Assembly (NCBI RefSeq): GCF_947498515.1
Contig: NZ_CANMKO010000001.1
Span: 310,001-374,000 of the forward strand
DNA length: 64,000 nucleotides
Source: an uncultured Pelagimonas sp.
GTDB lineage: Bacteria; Pseudomonadota; Alphaproteobacteria; Rhodobacterales; Rhodobacteraceae
Direction: 5' to 3'
The position numbers and the translations under genes were made by a program. Positions 32,605 through 41,134 of the stretch are shown here, one piece after another. Within the stretch, counting starts at the first letter, position 1. The number at the start of each line of letters is the position of its first letter. The notes beneath the pieces are model-generated. The model was given only the letters and a program-made list of their open reading frames with translations. It was not told the origin of the DNA and searched no databases.

Positions 32605-33489
32605 ATGACATCGCAAACCAATACCGATAGCCCCCGTGGGCTTGCCTTTGCCGTGACGGCCTATTTCCTTTGGGGATTTTTGCCGCTGTATCTCAAGCTG
32701 GTTGATCATATCCCCGCCATCGAAGTGGTGGCACATCGGGTGATTTGGTCCGTGCCTGTCGCCGGGTTGGTGTTGATTTTATTACGCCGCACCAAGGATT
32801 TACGCGAGGCTCTGCTCAATCCGCGGATGTTGCTGATGGCCTGTGTCACGGCGGCGCTGATCTCGGTCAATTGGGGGATTTATGTCTGGGCGATTTCGGT
32901 AGATCGCACCGTGGATGCGGCGCTTGGCTATTATATCAATCCGCTGTTTAGCGTGGCGATGGGCGCTGTGTTGCTGGGTGAAAGACCCAATCGGACCCAG
33001 CTTGTCGCCATCGCATTGGCGGCTTTTGCAGTCCTCATTATCTTTGTCGCTGCCCCGCGCCCGCCGTGGATTCCCATCTCTCTTATGGTCAGTTGGGGGT
33101 TTTACGCCTACTTTAAAAAGTCCCTGCCCATCGGGCCAAATCAGGGCTTCATGCTTGAGGTTTTGATCCTCTCTATTCCGTCTTTGGGCTATCTGATCTG
33201 GCTGGGGCCTGAGGGAAATTTTATGAGCAACACCAATGATATGTGGTTGCTGATGGGCTGCGGTTTGGTGACGGCCGTGCCGTTGTTGATCTATGCCAAC
33301 GGGGCCAAGCTTCTGCGGCTTTCGACCATCGCGATTTTGCAGTATATCGCCCCGACGATGATCTTTTTGGTTGCTGTTTTTGCCTTTGGCGAAGAGGTCG
33401 ATCCGGCCCGTCAGGTGGCTTTCCCATTGATTTGGGCAGCGCTTGTGATCTATTCCGTGCCCTTGATCCGGCAGATGCGCCAGACCTAG
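32605..33489 (+). CDS. rarD: EamA/DMT family transporter RarD
   Basis: A 294-residue protein with about ten membrane helices. The N-terminus RGLAFAVTAYFLWGFLPLYL, the early HRVIWSVP and the central INWGIYVWAI-like segment (SVNWGIYVWAISVDRTVDAA, cited as WGIYVWAI) and YYINPLFSVAMG are hallmarks of RarD proteins. The natural substrate is not established; the name comes from a chloramphenicol-sensitivity phenotype in Pseudomonas. AAGGAG lies nine bases before the chosen ATG. The 260 bp upstream hold no gene. Confidence 0.9.
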   Translation: MTSQTNTDSPRGLAFAVTAYFLWGFLPLYLKLVDHIPAIEVVAHRVIWSVPVAGLVLILLRRTKDLREALLNPRMLLMACVTAALISVNWGIYVWAISVDRTVDAALGYYINPLFSVAMGAVLLGERPNRTQLVAIALAAFAVLIIFVAAPRPPWIPISLMVSWGFYAYFKKSLPIGPNQGFMLEVLILSIPSLGYLIWLGPEGNFMSNTNDMWLLMGCGLVTAVPLLIYANGAKLLRLSTIAILQYIAPTMIFLVAVFAFGEEVDPARQVAFPLIWAALVIYSVPLIRQMRQT

Positions 33490-33519
33490 AACAAAGCCAC
33501 AACCGCTAAGGGGCCTGCC

Positions 33520-34173
33520 GTGCAGCAAAATGATGTCTACAACCCGCCGATGGACCCAGTCGAGGTTCTCTATGAGGATTCAGACGTTTTAGCGGTCAAC
33601 AAACCCGCCGGTCTACTGTCTGTTCCGGGCAAGACCGAGGATTTGGCCGATTGTTTGTTGACCCGGATTGAGGTGGCCTTTCCCACGGCGCGCTTGGTTC
33701 ACCGGCTTGATCGCGACACATCCGGGGTGATGATCTTTGGCCTAACTGCTTATGCGCAACGTCATTTGAATGCCCAGTTTGAAGCGCGTAAAACCAAAAA
33801 AACCTATGTGGCTCGGCTATTTGGCACATTGGAACCAAAGGAGGGGGAGGTCGATCTTCCGCTGACTGTGGATTGGCCCAACCGGCCGCGCCAGATGGTC
33901 TGTCATGAAACGGGAAAACCGTCGCTGACCGAATGGAAAGTGGCGCGATATGGCGACAATGAAACCCGCGTGAAACTGTTCCCGAAAACTGGGCGGACGC
34001 ATCAGCTCCGGGTGCATATGTTGTCGCTTGGCCATCCGATCATTGGTGATCCGCTTTATGCGCCGGAGACTTCGGATGATTTTGATCGGATGATGTTGCA
34101 CGCCGAGGAGCTGCGTTTTAGCCATCCTGAAAGTGGCAAGGGTGTGCGGGTGCGGGCCAAAGCCCCGTTTTAG
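33520..34173 (+). CDS. RluA-family pseudouridine synthase
   Basis: A 217-residue rRNA/tRNA pseudouridine synthase with the catalytic motif LVHRLDRDTSGVMIFG (catalytic Asp in RLDxDTSG), preceded by VLAVNKPAGLLSVPGK and followed by GRTHQLRVHMLSLGHPIIGDPLY. The short length without an S4 domain resembles RluA (23S U746 and tRNA U32). The start is a GTG with AAGGGG seven bases upstream; an ATG ten codons in is an alternative. It is 30 bp after rarD and probably cotranscribed. Confidence 0.9.
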   Translation: MQQNDVYNPPMDPVEVLYEDSDVLAVNKPAGLLSVPGKTEDLADCLLTRIEVAFPTARLVHRLDRDTSGVMIFGLTAYAQRHLNAQFEARKTKKTYVARLFGTLEPKEGEVDLPLTVDWPNRPRQMVCHETGKPSLTEWKVARYGDNETRVKLFPKTGRTHQLRVHMLSLGHPIIGDPLYAPETSDDFDRMMLHAEELRFSHPESGKGVRVRAKAPF

Positions 34174-34258
34174 AGACTAATAGGGAGAGATTGGGGCGCT
34201 GCCCCGTCACAAGCGGGCTTGTGTCTCCCCGGGATATTTTGGGAAAGAAGAAGCAGGG

Positions 34259-34294
34259 GGCCGCGTTTCATATGAAGCGCGGCCTTTCGTTTTT
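34259..34294 (+). terminator. Terminator after the RluA-family gene
   Basis: Arms GGCCGCG and CGCGGCC with a self-complementary TTCATATGAA between them, followed by TTTCGTTTTTT. It sits between two convergent genes. Confidence 0.85.
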
Positions 34295-35733
34295 TAGTCG
34301 TCTGACCAGCCGGAAATCGATTTGATTTCAACGAAGTCATGGATGCCATGGGCCCCGCCTTCGCGGCCATTGCCTGACATTTTCATGCCGCCAAAGGGCG
34401 CACCGGTGCCCCGAGACATGCCGTTCATTTCCACCATGCCCGAGCGCAGCTGACGGGCGAGGCGATTGCGACGCGCACCATCCGAGCTTTGGACATAGTT
34501 GGTTAGGCCATAGGGCGTGTCATTGGCGATGCGCACCGCCTCTTCTTCGGTATCAAACTTCATGATCGACAGGACCGGACCAAAGATTTCTTCGTTGGCG
34601 ATGGTCATGTCCGGGGTCACGTCGGCAAAGACCGTGGGGCGAACGTAAAAGCCTTTGTTCAAACCTTCGGGGCGACCAACCCCACCGGCGATCAGGCGGG
34701 CGCCATCATCAATGCCGGTTTGGATCAGGTCTTGGATCTTGTTCCACTGGCTTTCATTGACTACCGGGCCAATGTGACGACCGGATTGATCGGCAGGGCC
34801 AACTTGAATTTTCGCGGCCATGGCTGTGGCCTCTTCGACGACGCGGTCATAGGCGTCGGCCTCGACCATCATGCGGGTTGGGGCGTTACAACTTTGGCCC
34901 GAGTTTTCCATGACATGGAGAACGCCGCGCTTAACGGCCTTTTCATCGGCGTCGGCAAAAATCAGGTTCGCGCCTTTGCCACCCAGTTCAAGGTGGACGC
35001 GTTTGAGCGTGTCAGCGGCGGATTTCGAGATCAGTTTCCCGGCGCGGGTGGAGCCGGTGAAGCTCACCATATCGACATCGGCATGGGCGGTGAGCTGGCT
35101 TCCGACGCCAACGCCGTCGCCGTTCACAAGGTTAAACACACCGGGGGGGAAACCCGCTTCATCCATCAGCTCTGCGAAAACCATCGCGTCTAGCGGGCTT
35201 TCTTCGGAAGGCTTCAATACCATGGTGTTACCTGCCACCAAAGCCGCGCCAACCTTGAGCGTGACCTGGTTCATCGGCCAGTTCCAAGGCGTGATCAGCG
35301 CGCAAACACCAACGGCTTCGTGGATGATACGGGCGCCGTCGGTGCGCTCATCAAAGGGATGTTCCCAAGGAAAGGCTTTGGCGGCGCGAATGAAGTTTTT
35401 GAGGTGGTAGGCTCCGGCACCGACCTGTGAGGTGCGCGACATATCGATGGGGGCCCCCATGGCCACGCTCATCGCTTGCGCCAAATCTTCGCCACGGTCC
35501 ATATAGACGGCCAAAAGGTTTTCCAGCAGGGTGATGCGATCTTCGACTGGGGTCGCCATCCAGCCGGGCAGGGCGGCCTTGGCAGCGGCGACGGCGGCAT
35601 CGGTATCGGCCTGACCACCCAAGGAAATCACCGCGCAGGGCTCTTCGGTCGAGGGGTTGATAACCTGATGGTCCTGACCGGCAACCGGGGCAACCCATGT
35701 CCCATTGATGTAAAACTGTTTTTTCTCGATCAT
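34294..35733 (-). CDS. NAD(P)-dependent aldehyde dehydrogenase
   Basis: A 479-residue aldehyde dehydrogenase. Catalytic residues are E249 in LELGGKG and C282 in SGQSCNAPTRM; the cofactor region has PWNWPMNQ and FTGSTRAG. The start MIEKKQFYING has GGGAG about six bases upstream; an earlier ATG is out of keeping with the family. The C-terminal part (GTGAPFGGMKMSGNGREGG) matches broad-specificity ALDHs. The substrate is unclear: it is not adjacent to betB/choline genes. It is divergent from the peroxiredoxin gene and convergent with the RluA gene. Confidence 0.92.
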   Translation of the reverse strand: MIEKKQFYINGTWVAPVAGQDHQVINPSTEEPCAVISLGGQADTDAAVAAAKAALPGWMATPVEDRITLLENLLAVYMDRGEDLAQAMSVAMGAPIDMSRTSQVGAGAYHLKNFIRAAKAFPWEHPFDERTDGARIIHEAVGVCALITPWNWPMNQVTLKVGAALVAGNTMVLKPSEESPLDAMVFAELMDEAGFPPGVFNLVNGDGVGVGSQLTAHADVDMVSFTGSTRAGKLISKSAADTLKRVHLELGGKGANLIFADADEKAVKRGVLHVMENSGQSCNAPTRMMVEADAYDRVVEEATAMAAKIQVGPADQSGRHIGPVVNESQWNKIQDLIQTGIDDGARLIAGGVGRPEGLNKGFYVRPTVFADVTPDMTIANEEIFGPVLSIMKFDTEEEAVRIANDTPYGLTNYVQSSDGARRNRLARQLRSGMVEMNGMSRGTGAPFGGMKMSGNGREGGAHGIHDFVEIKSISGWSDD

Positions 35734-35909
35734 GATGGTCTCCCAAAGCGAGATGTCTGCCGCCATTAGGGCGGGATTCTGGGGCACTGTGGCACCCTGT
35801 CACAGCCTTCGCAAGTCTCCTTAGAACGGGGGTTTACATCTGACGTACGGAAAATATCTATTCGCGGTGGCCATTGTTCTGGCTGCGACATTTATAGAAA
35901 GGACGCGAC

Positions 35910-36563
35910 ATGGGTCTGCGCATCAATGACGAGATTCCGAACCTGACAGTCACCACCGATCATGGCGAGTTGAGCTTGCATGACTGGATCGGCGACAGCT
36001 GGGCGATCCTGTTTTCACACCCCAAAGATTTCACCCCGGTTTGCACCACCGAATTTGGCGCTGTGGCTCAGCTGGCGGATGAATGGGAAAAGCGCGGCAC
36101 CAAGGTGATGGGCATTTCCGTTGACGGTGTTGAAGAGCACAAAGGTTGGAAAGCCGACATCGAAAAGACCGCCGGTGCGCCCGCCGGTTTCCCGATTATT
36201 GCCGACGAAGACCTGACCGTTGCCAAGGCGTTTGACATGCTTCCGGCGGAGTTTGTTTTGCCCGATGGCCGCACACCGGCCGATAGTGCCACCGTGCGGG
36301 TGGTGTTTATTGTTGGGCCCGACAAAAAGCTGAAACTGTCGATGACCTATCCGATGACCGTTGGCCGCAACTTTGCCGAAGTGTTACGGGCGCTGGATGC
36401 GCTTCAGACCTCGGCGCGTGAAAACGTGGCGACCCCGGCGAATTGGACCGTTGGTCAGGATGTTGTGGTGCCGATGGCGGTGTCCGATGAGGATGCGATT
36501 GCCAAATACGGGTCGATTAACACGGTTCTGCCTTACCTGCGTATGGCGAAATTGCCTGAGTAA
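35910..36563 (+). CDS. 1-Cys peroxiredoxin (Prx6-like)
   Basis: A 217-residue peroxidase that reduces peroxides. The peroxidatic cysteine is C45 in HPKDFTPVCTTEFG; no second cysteine is present, so it is a 1-Cys enzyme needing an external thiol. The C-terminal extension (TPANWTVGQDVVVPMAVSDE, then INTVLPYLRMAKLPE) is diagnostic of the Prx6/AhpC-like 1-Cys group. GAAAGGA precedes the ATG. Monocistronic. Confidence 0.93.
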   Translation: MGLRINDEIPNLTVTTDHGELSLHDWIGDSWAILFSHPKDFTPVCTTEFGAVAQLADEWEKRGTKVMGISVDGVEEHKGWKADIEKTAGAPAGFPIIADEDLTVAKAFDMLPAEFVLPDGRTPADSATVRVVFIVGPDKKLKLSMTYPMTVGRNFAEVLRALDALQTSARENVATPANWTVGQDVVVPMAVSDEDAIAKYGSINTVLPYLRMAKLPE

Positions 36564-36577
36564 GGTGGCTTAATGTA

Positions 36578-36612
36578 ATTGGGGTTGGCCATTAAGGGGC
36601 CAGCCCCTGTGC
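36578..36612 (+). terminator. Hairpin downstream of the peroxiredoxin gene
   Basis: GGGGTTGGCC and GGCCAGCCCC form a 10-bp stem (one T-G pair) around a short loop, and a second small hairpin GCCGCC-taa-GGCGGC follows. There is no T-tract, so it may be a Rho-dependent end or an mRNA-protecting structure. Confidence 0.45.
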
Positions 36613-36775
36613 CGCCTAAGGCGGCATTCACCCCAAGAATAGTGGATAAAGGCGCAGCTTGTGTCGAAGCGGAGTTCGGGTTGGAGCGGTGAATTTCTGC
36701 GCAAAGCGCAGGGTTCGGGTTGCCCTTTTGTTCGCGCCTTGGCACAGTCCGCGCGCGTTGATCAGGAGAGACCCC

Positions 36776-37564
36776 ATGCCCTTTAGCCTTGCCACTTGGA
36801 ACATCAATTCCGTGCGTTTGCGTCAGGGGCTTGTGTCGCAGCTGATGACCGAAGAAGCACCGGATGTTTTGTGCCTTCAGGAATGCAAATCTCCGGTCGA
36901 CAAAATCCCGGCCGAGGTGTTTGCCGAGCTGGGCTATACTCATATGGTTGCCAATGGCCAAAAGGGCTACAACGGCGTTGCGATCTTGTCGAAACTGCCG
37001 ATAGAAGAGGTAGCGCGCGAGGATTTCGCAGATTTGGGACACGCGCGTCACATCGCCGGGCGGTTGGAAAACGGTGTGACAATCCATAATTTCTATGTGC
37101 CTGCGGGCGGCGACAAGCCGGATCGTGAGATCAACGTCAAGTTTGGTCAAAAGCTCGATTACCTGACTGAAATGCGCGATTGGTTTCATGCGCACAAGCC
37201 TGAAAAAAGTATTCTGGTGGGTGATCTCAATATTGCCCCGCGCGAAGATGATGTTTGGGACCACAAAAAGCTTTTGAAGATTGTCTCGCACACGCCGATT
37301 GAAGTCGACCATTTGGCGCAAGTCCAAGATGCTGCCAAATGGGTGGATGTGACACGTCAGGATATTCCCGACGGCTTGCTTTATAGTTGGTGGTCGTATC
37401 GCGCGAAAGATTGGGACGGTGCGGACAAAGGGCGCCGTTTGGACCATGTTTGGGCCACGCCGGATATTTCCAACGCGGCCCATTCCAGCAAGGTGTTGCG
37501 CCATGTACGCGGCTGGGAAAAGCCAAGCGACCACGCCCCGGTCTTTGCGACGTTTGATCTCTGA
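36776..37564 (+). CDS. xth: Exodeoxyribonuclease III
   Basis: A 262-residue AP endonuclease/3'-exonuclease of the ExoIII family, acting in base excision repair. Motifs in order: ATWNINSVRLR (metal and phosphate binding), CLQECKSP with the metal ligand Glu36, GYNGVAILSK, VGDLNIAPREDDVWD with the catalytic Asp-Asn pair, and RRLDHVWAT plus PSDHAPV with the closing catalytic Asp-His. The start was chosen at MPFSLATWN, which has AGGAGAG just upstream. Monocistronic. Confidence 0.93.
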   Translation: MPFSLATWNINSVRLRQGLVSQLMTEEAPDVLCLQECKSPVDKIPAEVFAELGYTHMVANGQKGYNGVAILSKLPIEEVAREDFADLGHARHIAGRLENGVTIHNFYVPAGGDKPDREINVKFGQKLDYLTEMRDWFHAHKPEKSILVGDLNIAPREDDVWDHKKLLKIVSHTPIEVDHLAQVQDAAKWVDVTRQDIPDGLLYSWWSYRAKDWDGADKGRRLDHVWATPDISNAAHSSKVLRHVRGWEKPSDHAPVFATFDL

Positions 37565-37668
37565 TCCTAAGGCGCGACCTTCAACGCCGCATCGCGTGAG
37601 GGTCGCTACGATCACTGGTTGAGCGCCGGCAAATAGGTTCTCAGAGGTTAATTTTCATCTTGTGGCAT

Positions 37669-37686
37669 GTTATGTTATAAAGTAAC
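37669..37686. promoter_or_regulatory. Predicted Zur box overlapping the promoter of the zinc locus
   Basis: GTTATGTTATAAAGTAAC is an 18-bp near-palindrome (GTTA..TTA/TAA..TAAC) resembling alphaproteobacterial Zur operators. The TATAAA inside it can serve as the -10, with TTTTCA 18 bases upstream as -35, so zinc-loaded Zur would block RNA polymerase. The downstream genes are zinc-acquisition genes of the Zrg type. It lies 241 bp upstream of the zrgA ATG. Confidence 0.65.
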
Positions 37687-37712
37687 TAATCGCCGTGAGC
37701 GAAGGGTGGTGT

Positions 37713-37826
37713 ATGTCAAATCGCGCATTGGCTTGGCCTTTTTGTGACGGGTGGACTAGTGCGGGTGATTGGATGTCGAACACATTTAACCTTGGTGACA
37801 CCATCGGGTTGGGCGCGAAGGTTTGA
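37713..37826 (+). CDS. Candidate 37-codon small ORF in the zrg leader
   Basis: An ATG preceded by AAGG about nine bases upstream opens a 37-residue frame, MSNRALAWPFCDGWTSAGDW followed by MSNTFNLGDTIGLGAKV, then TGA. It starts 26 bp after the predicted Zur box and lies in the otherwise empty 240-bp leader of the zinc locus. It has three tryptophans and one cysteine and no obvious membrane segment. It may be a small protein, a leader peptide or chance; conservation would decide. Confidence 0.35.
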   Translation: MSNRALAWPFCDGWTSAGDWMSNTFNLGDTIGLGAKV

Positions 37827-37927
37827 CACGAAAAGGGCATCCCGAGTGGACTGTTGCGATGAACTCTCTGCCTTGACGGCGCCTTCGCTTCGTAATTTGT
37901 GGCTCTCCAAATCGTATAGGATTTAGA
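37827..37927 (+). other. Rest of the leader upstream of zrgA
   Basis: No gene is visible. A TTGACA-like element at 37823 lacks a matching -10. A weak AGGA lies six bases before the zrgA ATG. Confidence 0.4.
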
Positions 37928-38614
37928 ATGAAACTAACGATCTCTCTGATTGCGCTTGTTGCGGCAATTCCTGCCTTTGCCGAAGAAACTCGTCATCTTG
38001 ATGCACACGAACATGGGGTGGCGACGCTTAACATTGCGATGGACGGCGCAACCGTCCATATGGAATTCCAAGCGCCGGGGGCAGACATAGTTGGGTTTGA
38101 GTATGTGGCGTCAAGCGAGGCTGATCTGGCCAAGATTGAAGTTGCTTTGGATCAATTGCGCTCACCGCTCGAGTTGTTCGATCTTCCCGAGGCAGCAGGG
38201 TGTCGCGTTGCCAAAGCCGATGCGGTTCTGGTGAGTGATGACCATGCCGAAGAAGGGCATGAAGAGCACGACGACCACGCGCATGAAGAGCACGACGACC
38301 ACGCGCATGAAGAGCATGACGACCACGCGCATGAAGAGCATGACGACCACGCGCACGAAGAGCATGACGATCACGACCATGAAGAGCACGACGACCACGG
38401 CCATGAGGAGCATGACGACGTATCTGGACATACGGAATTTGAAGCGCATTTCGCCCTGACTTGCGAGAGCCCGGATGCCTTTACAGAAATGTCTTTCCCT
38501 TATTTTGAATTGTTTCCCAATGCCAAAGAAGTTGAGGTACAATTCATATCAGCATCGGGTGCAAAAGCGTTTGACGTGGAACGTGCTGCACCAACCCTTG
38601 ATCTGGAGCGCTGA
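37928..38614 (+). CDS. zrgA: DUF2796 His-rich periplasmic zinc-binding protein (ZrgA)
   Basis: A 228-residue exported protein: signal peptide residues 1-18 (ending IPAFA), then HLDAHEHGVATLNIAMDGAT, typical of DUF2796, and a long His/Asp/Glu-rich segment (about residues 104-171) made of tandem EEHDDHAH octapeptides. The rest returns to the DUF2796 fold (FALTCESPDAFTEMSFPYFE). ZrgA proteins are zinc-binding components of the ZrgABCDE uptake system described in Vibrio; the histidine repeats are expected to bind zinc. It is the first clear gene after a predicted Zur box and is followed by ABC transporter genes. Confidence 0.9.
   Translation: MKLTISLIALVAAIPAFAEETRHLDAHEHGVATLNIAMDGATVHMEFQAPGADIVGFEYVASSEADLAKIEVALDQLRSPLELFDLPEAAGCRVAKADAVLVSDDHAEEGHEEHDDHAHEEHDDHAHEEHDDHAHEEHDDHAHEEHDDHDHEEHDDHGHEEHDDVSGHTEFEAHFALTCESPDAFTEMSFPYFELFPNAKEVEVQFISASGAKAFDVERAAPTLDLER
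38261..38419 (+). repeat. In-gene 24-bp tandem repeat encoding EEHDDHAH
   Basis: About 6.6 units of a 24-bp repeat (GAAGAGCACGACGACCACGC plus GCAT) lie inside zrgA. Units differ by a few synonymous and non-synonymous changes (CAC/CAT, GCG to GAC or GGC in the last ones). Copy number could vary among strains and change zinc capacity. Confidence 0.95.
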
Positions 38615-38620
38615 ACGCGG

Positions 38621-39316
38621 GTGACAAAAGCGGTCCTTTCACTTTCACAGGTCAATTTCCGGTGGCCGGGTCGGGCGGGGTTTTCCCTGTCCGTTCCGGA
38701 CCTGATCGTGGCCGAAGGTGAGTCGGTGATGTTATTGGGCGAAAGTGGATCGGGGAAATCCACGCTTTTGTCGCTTATTTGTGGAACACTTCTCCCTGAT
38801 AGCGGGTCAATCACCCTTGACGGAACCGACATTTCCGCCCTGTCAGGCGGCGCGCGGGACAGGTTTCGCGCCGAACAAACCGGGGTGATTTTTCAGCAAT
38901 TCAACTTGCTCCCTTTTGCGACGGTCTCTGACAACATAATGCTCCCGTTGCAGTTTGCGCCGCAAAGACGAAAACGGACGCATGACGCCACGCGCGAAGC
39001 CGAAAACCTATGTCGCGCGCTCGGCCTGCCGGATGGCACGACCCGGGCAAAGGCAAGTGCGTTGAGCGTTGGGCAACAACAACGTGTCGCCGTTGCGCGT
39101 GCGCTTATTGGACACCCGCCGTTGATCATTGCGGACGAACCAACCTCGGCGCTTGATGCAACAAGCCAAGCAGCGTTTCTTGATCTCTTGTTCGGGCAGA
39201 TCGGCGCGCACAAGACCTCACTTTTGATGGTGAGCCATGACCCGCGTTTGGGGGACCGTTTTGACCGCGTGATCCGATTGGAAGATATCGCCGAGATAAA
39301 AAGGGACGGCCAATGA
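38621..39316 (+). CDS. ABC transporter ATP-binding protein of the zinc locus (LolD/MacB-like)
   Basis: A 231-residue ATPase with Walker A LLGESGSGKSTLL, Q-loop IFQQFNLLPF, signature LSVGQQQRVAVARAL, Walker B PLIIADEPTSALD and switch histidine VSHDPR. Sequence is of the LolD/MacB/FtsE class, pairing with FtsX-type permeases, as in the Zrg system, rather than the ZnuC class. The start is GTG, six bases after the zrgA stop. Its end overlaps the permease start (ATGA). Confidence 0.9.
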   Translation: MTKAVLSLSQVNFRWPGRAGFSLSVPDLIVAEGESVMLLGESGSGKSTLLSLICGTLLPDSGSITLDGTDISALSGGARDRFRAEQTGVIFQQFNLLPFATVSDNIMLPLQFAPQRRKRTHDATREAENLCRALGLPDGTTRAKASALSVGQQQRVAVARALIGHPPLIIADEPTSALDATSQAAFLDLLFGQIGAHKTSLLMVSHDPRLGDRFDRVIRLEDIAEIKRDGQ

Positions 39317-40563
39317 TCCTTCACCTTGCTATCGCGTCCCTTTTTGCACGGGCGTTGACCGTTGGCATGACGATTCTGGCCATTGCCCTGTCGGTGGCTT
39401 TATTTCTTGGTGTTGAAAAGGTGCGCACCGGGGCAAAGGACAGTTTTGCAGACACGATTTCGGGCACAGATTTGATTGTTGGCGCGCGGTCTGGGTCTGT
39501 TCAGCTCTTGCTGTATTCCGTCTTTCGCATTGGCAACGCGACCAACAATGTGACTTGGGAAAGCTATCAAGACATTGCCGCGCGCTCAGAAGTTGATTGG
39601 ATTGTTCCAATCGCGCTTGGAGATAGCCACCGGCAATTTCGCGTTATGGGCACAACACGCGGTTTTTTTGAGCACTACAAATATCGGCAGGGCCGTTCGC
39701 TTGCCGTTGTCGATGGTGTCATCATGGACGATCTGTTCGACACCGTGATCGGCGCGGATGTCGCGCAAAGCCTTGGCTACAAGATTGGTGATCCGATTGT
39801 TGTTGCGCATGGATTGGCGTCTTTCACCGAACACAAAGATCAGCCGTTCCGCGTGTCCGGCATTCTTGAAAAAACCGGCACGCCGGTGGATCGCACGGTG
39901 ATTGTCAGCTTGGAAGCCATCGAAGCGATCCATGTCGATTGGCGCAGCGGTGCCAAAATTCCGGGCCAATCCACCCCCCAAGACGTCATCCGTGAAATGG
40001 ATTTGACACCAAAAGCGGTGACCGCGGCCTTGGTGGGGGTCAAAAGCCCGCTCCAGACGTTTTCGTTGCAACGTGCGATCAATGAATACCCGCAAGAGCC
40101 GCTTTTGGCCGTTCTTCCCGGGGTCGCCTTGCAAGAATTATGGAGCATCGTTGGCCTTGCCGAAACGGCGCTTTTGGCTGTGTCTGGCATGGTTGTTGTG
40201 ACGGCTTTGATCGGGATGATGGCCACGATCTTTTCCAGCCTCAATGAGCGCCGCCGCGAGATGGCAATTTACCGTGCCATGGGGGCACGACCGGCAAGGA
40301 TTATTGCGATGCTGGTATTTGAAGCCATGCTGATGGCGGCTGTTGGTGCTTTGCTTGGGGTGATGTTGGTCTATGCCGTACTTGTGATCGCCCAACCCGT
40401 TGTTGATCGCGCCTTTGGGCTTTGGTTGCCCATCGAAGCGCCAATGATGCGCGAACTATGGGTGATTTTGGGTGTTATCGCCGCTGGCGCAATTGTGAGC
40501 CTTGTCCCTGCACTGCGGGCCTATAGAATGTCGGTCGCCGATGGTATGATGGTGAAAACGTAA
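39313..40563 (+). CDS. FtsX/MacB-type ABC transporter permease of the zinc locus
   Basis: A 416-residue permease with an N-terminal membrane helix (about 15-35), a large periplasmic domain (about 40-270) and three C-terminal helices (about 280-410), the topology of MacB/LolC-type permeases. The C-terminal part has SSLNERRREMAIYRAMGARP, the coupling-helix motif of this class. It would form a transporter with the preceding ATPase and act with the His-rich ZrgA protein. Start overlaps the ATPase stop by four bases. Confidence 0.9.
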   Translation: MILHLAIASLFARALTVGMTILAIALSVALFLGVEKVRTGAKDSFADTISGTDLIVGARSGSVQLLLYSVFRIGNATNNVTWESYQDIAARSEVDWIVPIALGDSHRQFRVMGTTRGFFEHYKYRQGRSLAVVDGVIMDDLFDTVIGADVAQSLGYKIGDPIVVAHGLASFTEHKDQPFRVSGILEKTGTPVDRTVIVSLEAIEAIHVDWRSGAKIPGQSTPQDVIREMDLTPKAVTAALVGVKSPLQTFSLQRAINEYPQEPLLAVLPGVALQELWSIVGLAETALLAVSGMVVVTALIGMMATIFSSLNERRREMAIYRAMGARPARIIAMLVFEAMLMAAVGALLGVMLVYAVLVIAQPVVDRAFGLWLPIEAPMMRELWVILGVIAAGAIVSLVPALRAYRMSVADGMMVKT

Positions 40564-40583
40564 AGCAGGAAACGGGGCTTTAG

Positions 40584-41084
40584 ATGGTAAATCGCAGAAC
40601 GGCATTGGCGCTTTTGTCAGGTGCATTGAGCGCGCCTCAGGCCGCATTTGCCGCAACAGTCAGAGAGATCACATGGGATGATTTGATCCCCTCCGGTGTG
40701 CCCTATTCGGAAATCATTGGCGAAGGCGATATGGACGCGGTCAATGATACTTGGAACCCGATCTATGATGAGAACGGTATCAAGCTAAACAACGAACTTG
40801 ATGGCGTTTTCGTCAAAATGCCAGGGTTTGTTGTGCCCTTCGATATGAACGCCGATGGCGTGACCAGTTTCATGCTCGTGCCCTATGTCGGGGCTTGCAT
40901 CCATACGCCGCCGCCGCCGGCAAATCAGCTTGTTTTTGTGAACACGGCCAAACCCTGGCCCGCTGATCAACTGTGGCAAGCCATTTGGGTCTCGGGTATT
41001 TTGCGAACAAAATTGCAATCTACCGGCCTTGGTCAAACAGGCTATTCAATCGCAGCAGACAACATCGAAGTCTATGAGTGGTGA
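40584..41084 (+). CDS. DUF3299 exported protein (Zrg locus), copy 1
   Basis: A 166-residue protein with a signal peptide (RRTALALLSGALSAPQAAFA, cleavage near residue 23), followed by a DUF3299 domain: EITWDDLIP near the N-terminus, MPGFVVPFD, and the hallmark VPYVGACIHTPPPPANQLVFV. The Cys-His-Pro-rich motif looks like a metal site. Equivalent genes accompany ZrgABC in Vibrio and are needed for its zinc uptake system. It begins 20 bp after the permease stop. Confidence 0.88.
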   Translation: MVNRRTALALLSGALSAPQAAFAATVREITWDDLIPSGVPYSEIIGEGDMDAVNDTWNPIYDENGIKLNNELDGVFVKMPGFVVPFDMNADGVTSFMLVPYVGACIHTPPPPANQLVFVNTAKPWPADQLWQAIWVSGILRTKLQSTGLGQTGYSIAADNIEVYEW

Positions 41085-41134
41085 GCCAGATCACGAACGG
41101 CTTTCTTGACCGCCAGTGGCAATAGAGGTGGAAA

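Noticed and set aside
38261-38419. Possible CRISPR array or satellite
   Set aside because: Repeats are contiguous with no spacers and stay in frame coding EEHDDHAH inside zrgA.
38162-38542. Minus-strand frame opposite zrgA coding a Val/Met-rich hydrophobic protein
   Set aside because: It is the antisense of the His repeat, which yields artificial Val-Val-Met runs.
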